Of a DNA stretch of 56,873 nt, positions 55,234-56,873 are shown piece after piece; the stretch's first letter is position 1; each line of letters opens with the position of its first letter. Source of the stretch: UBA2653 sp964572685 (lineage in GTDB: Bacteria; Pseudomonadota; Gammaproteobacteria; Legionellales; Legionellaceae); NCBI GenBank assembly GCA_964572685.1, contig CAZNFJ010000006.1, forward strand, positions 1-56,873. The letters are read 5' to 3'. The notes beneath the pieces were generated by a model. It was not told where the DNA came from. It did not search any database and saw nothing but the letters and a program-made list of their open reading frames with translations. Position numbers and translations under genes: made by a program.

Positions 55234-56808
55234 ATGTCTCAAACTCATTTTGATAAATTTATACCACTTTATACGGAGTTCAGTGAGGAACTTTATGAGT
55301 ATGCTTTACAATACTTTCGTTTGGTTTTGGGGTTTTTTTTAGGACATGCCTTTTGTAACTATCAATCATTTTTGGATTGGTCATTCACAATCACGGCGAT
55401 GCATTTTATTATCACCAAAATCAATGCGGAAATTTTAATTCAGCTTTTGCCCCAAGATCTCCATTTCTTACTTTATAAAAATTTTCTAGCTGAATTATTG
55501 GCTTTAGGCCTTATCTGTTTTCTAACGCAACAATCCTTGCCATTATTAGTATTTTCAAGGCTTTTATATATCGGTTTTTGCTTTTATGGCATGATGTTTT
55601 CCCATTCTTTACTCGAAAGTATTGGCATTGCATATTATTTAAAATCTTTATGGTTTTTGTTGCCTGTAAGTTTAAGTCTATTGGTGTCTTCTTTGTATCT
55701 TTTGGATTTATCGCTTGAAATGAATATGGTGCATTATTTTTTTGATCTGCCGATTGTCAGTGGTATTTTGGAAGAATTAGGGGTTAATGTGGAAGGATTA
55801 TCAAAATATAAAAAAGATCATTTCGGGCAAACCAATCCTTATTTTTCTTTGATTGTGCACGATGAAAATTTTTTTGATGATTTAAAAGTAACTTTTTTAA
55901 AATCTAGTGCAAAAAACCATCTTAAAAATCAATTGAAAATTTTTAAGACAGAAATCATGGATTTATATCAAAAAAATCAAGCTCATGTTGTCCATGCAGG
56001 TCAAGTTATTCATTTACCATTGGATTGGGATGATTTTAAGTTGATTCTAGAAGTTTATCCTCATTTGCAAGAACAAATGTATCGAGCGTACTATCAGAAC
56101 TCTTATCATACCGTTTGGCGTCTCATGCAATATCACAATCCTTGGTTAGCTGCTGATACGACATCGTTAAAACATCATCACGTTTTTCAGCAATCGCACT
56201 ATAGAGAAATGCTATTGTTATTGTGGTCACGTGCGAAAATGAATCATCAAGAGACACAGTTTTTTCATGATATCGCACAAATTTATCGTAATCGTAATCA
56301 TACACGCATAAAATTTCAATTTTTTGGTCAAGAGCATGATAATTTAAAGGCAGATATGCCTGGGCCGATTGAGCATTTTCACCATTATGTTTTAAAACAT
56401 TTGGGAATACACAAAGAAGTTAATTTATTGACCCATTATCAAATAAAAAAACATTGGCATGATGAAATTAAAATATATTGGAAGCGATATTTGGATTTAT
56501 TGTCTGTAGAAGATTTTTTTAACTTGCGCTATTCATGGAAAGAGGTTTTGTCCAAAAACAATGAAAACCATTTAAATTATTTTAAAGTCATGGATTTAGA
56601 TGAGGCCTTCAGAGAGGAGTTTATTTTTAAAATGAAAATGCAATATGAAAAAAAATGGAAAAATTTTCATACGGAATATGTTAATCAACTATTTCTTCTA
56701 GCACATACTGATCATAGTCATGTTGAAAAATATGCTATATCTTTCTCAAACTTAATTAAAAAGCATTTTAATGAGGAGATTCCAAAGAAATTAAGTCATA
56801 CGATTTAA
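55234..56808 (+). CDS. Unknown large membrane protein
   Basis: A 524-residue protein that I do not recognise. Residues about 25-165 hold four predicted membrane helices (for example ALGLICFLTQQSLPLLVFS and SLWFLLPVSLSLLVSSLYLL). The remaining ~350 residues are soluble, predicted helical and very rich in His, Lys, Tyr and Phe, with no known motif. The ribosome site is weak. The gene is monocistronic in the window. The membrane-anchored cytosolic domain suggests a scaffold or enzyme of unknown type. Confidence 0.75.
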   Translation: MSQTHFDKFIPLYTEFSEELYEYALQYFRLVLGFFLGHAFCNYQSFLDWSFTITAMHFIITKINAEILIQLLPQDLHFLLYKNFLAELLALGLICFLTQQSLPLLVFSRLLYIGFCFYGMMFSHSLLESIGIAYYLKSLWFLLPVSLSLLVSSLYLLDLSLEMNMVHYFFDLPIVSGILEELGVNVEGLSKYKKDHFGQTNPYFSLIVHDENFFDDLKVTFLKSSAKNHLKNQLKIFKTEIMDLYQKNQAHVVHAGQVIHLPLDWDDFKLILEVYPHLQEQMYRAYYQNSYHTVWRLMQYHNPWLAADTTSLKHHHVFQQSHYREMLLLLWSRAKMNHQETQFFHDIAQIYRNRNHTRIKFQFFGQEHDNLKADMPGPIEHFHHYVLKHLGIHKEVNLLTHYQIKKHWHDEIKIYWKRYLDLLSVEDFFNLRYSWKEVLSKNNENHLNYFKVMDLDEAFREEFIFKMKMQYEKKWKNFHTEYVNQLFLLAHTDHSHVEKYAISFSNLIKKHFNEEIPKKLSHTI

Positions 56809-56873
56809 TATTAGGAAGGGTTAGTGTCTCAAAGTTTCTGTAAATTCAGGAAGGCCTAGAAAAGAAGAAAGCC

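Noticed and set aside
1..56873. tRNA, rRNA, riboswitch or IS elements
   Set aside because: Reading the gaps by eye gave no cloverleaf, no rRNA sequence, no transposase frame and no terminal inverted repeats. A covariance-model search would be needed to exclude small RNAs.

Overview
The window is a contiguous stretch of an AT-rich gammaproteobacterial chromosome, most likely from the Legionellales (Legionella/Coxiella/Berkiella relatives). This placement is inferred from gene content and order: ampE next to aceEF-lpd, rpmF-plsX-fab-mltG-tmk-holB, lptBAC-kdsC-kdsD divergent from mla-ibaG-murA, and a potABCD block. Between these housekeeping blocks sit single genes that look like host-interaction genes of an intracellular bacterium. 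I saw no rRNA, tRNA, CRISPR array, IS element or phage gene.

Layout. 1-1.8 kb: decayed end of a glycerophosphodiesterase gene and two tandem paralogues of unknown function. 1.8-9.8 kb (minus): pyruvate dehydrogenase complex (aceE, aceF, lpdA), a Cys-rich lipoprotein, ampE and a CPA2-type cation/proton antiporter. 9.9-10.9 kb (minus): a eukaryote-type mitochondrial carrier gene split by one in-frame TGA inside its first signature motif. 11.1-16.8 kb (minus): epmC, a PolB-like 3'-5' exonuclease, the polyamine ABC transporter potABCD and a degenerate PAP2 protein. 16.9-21.8 kb (plus): an unknown protein, a large membrane-anchored FAD-oxidoreductase/methyltransferase fusion, a uridine-kinase-like P-loop protein and an L,D-transpeptidase. 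21.8-26.1 kb (minus): erpA, mnmA and a 917-residue ankyrin-like repeat protein.

26.6-37.4 kb (plus): a fatty-acid/phospholipid and cell-growth operon (yceD, rpmF, plsX, fabD, fabG, acpP, fabF, mltG, tmk, holB, tatD, anmK) and an MFS transporter; fabH and pabC, found here in E. coli, are absent. 37.5-39.9 kb: an unknown protein with perfect 96-bp internal repeats, overlapping tail-to-tail with L-serine dehydratase. 39.9-43.3 kb (minus): lptB, lptA, lptC, kdsC, kdsD for Kdo synthesis and LPS export. 43.4-52.9 kb (plus): mlaFEDCB, ibaG, murA, a Nif3-family protein and an RND efflux pair. 52.9-56.8 kb: a protein with an acidic Ser-rich tail, an amino-acid permease and a large unknown membrane protein.

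The strongest leads are the mitochondrial carrier gene carrying a nonsense codon where the family has Arg, the FAD/methyltransferase fusion with its unknown partner, the 36-residue ankyrin-like repeat expansion, and two otherwise unrelated proteins that share a short SAE-F/R-N tail motif.
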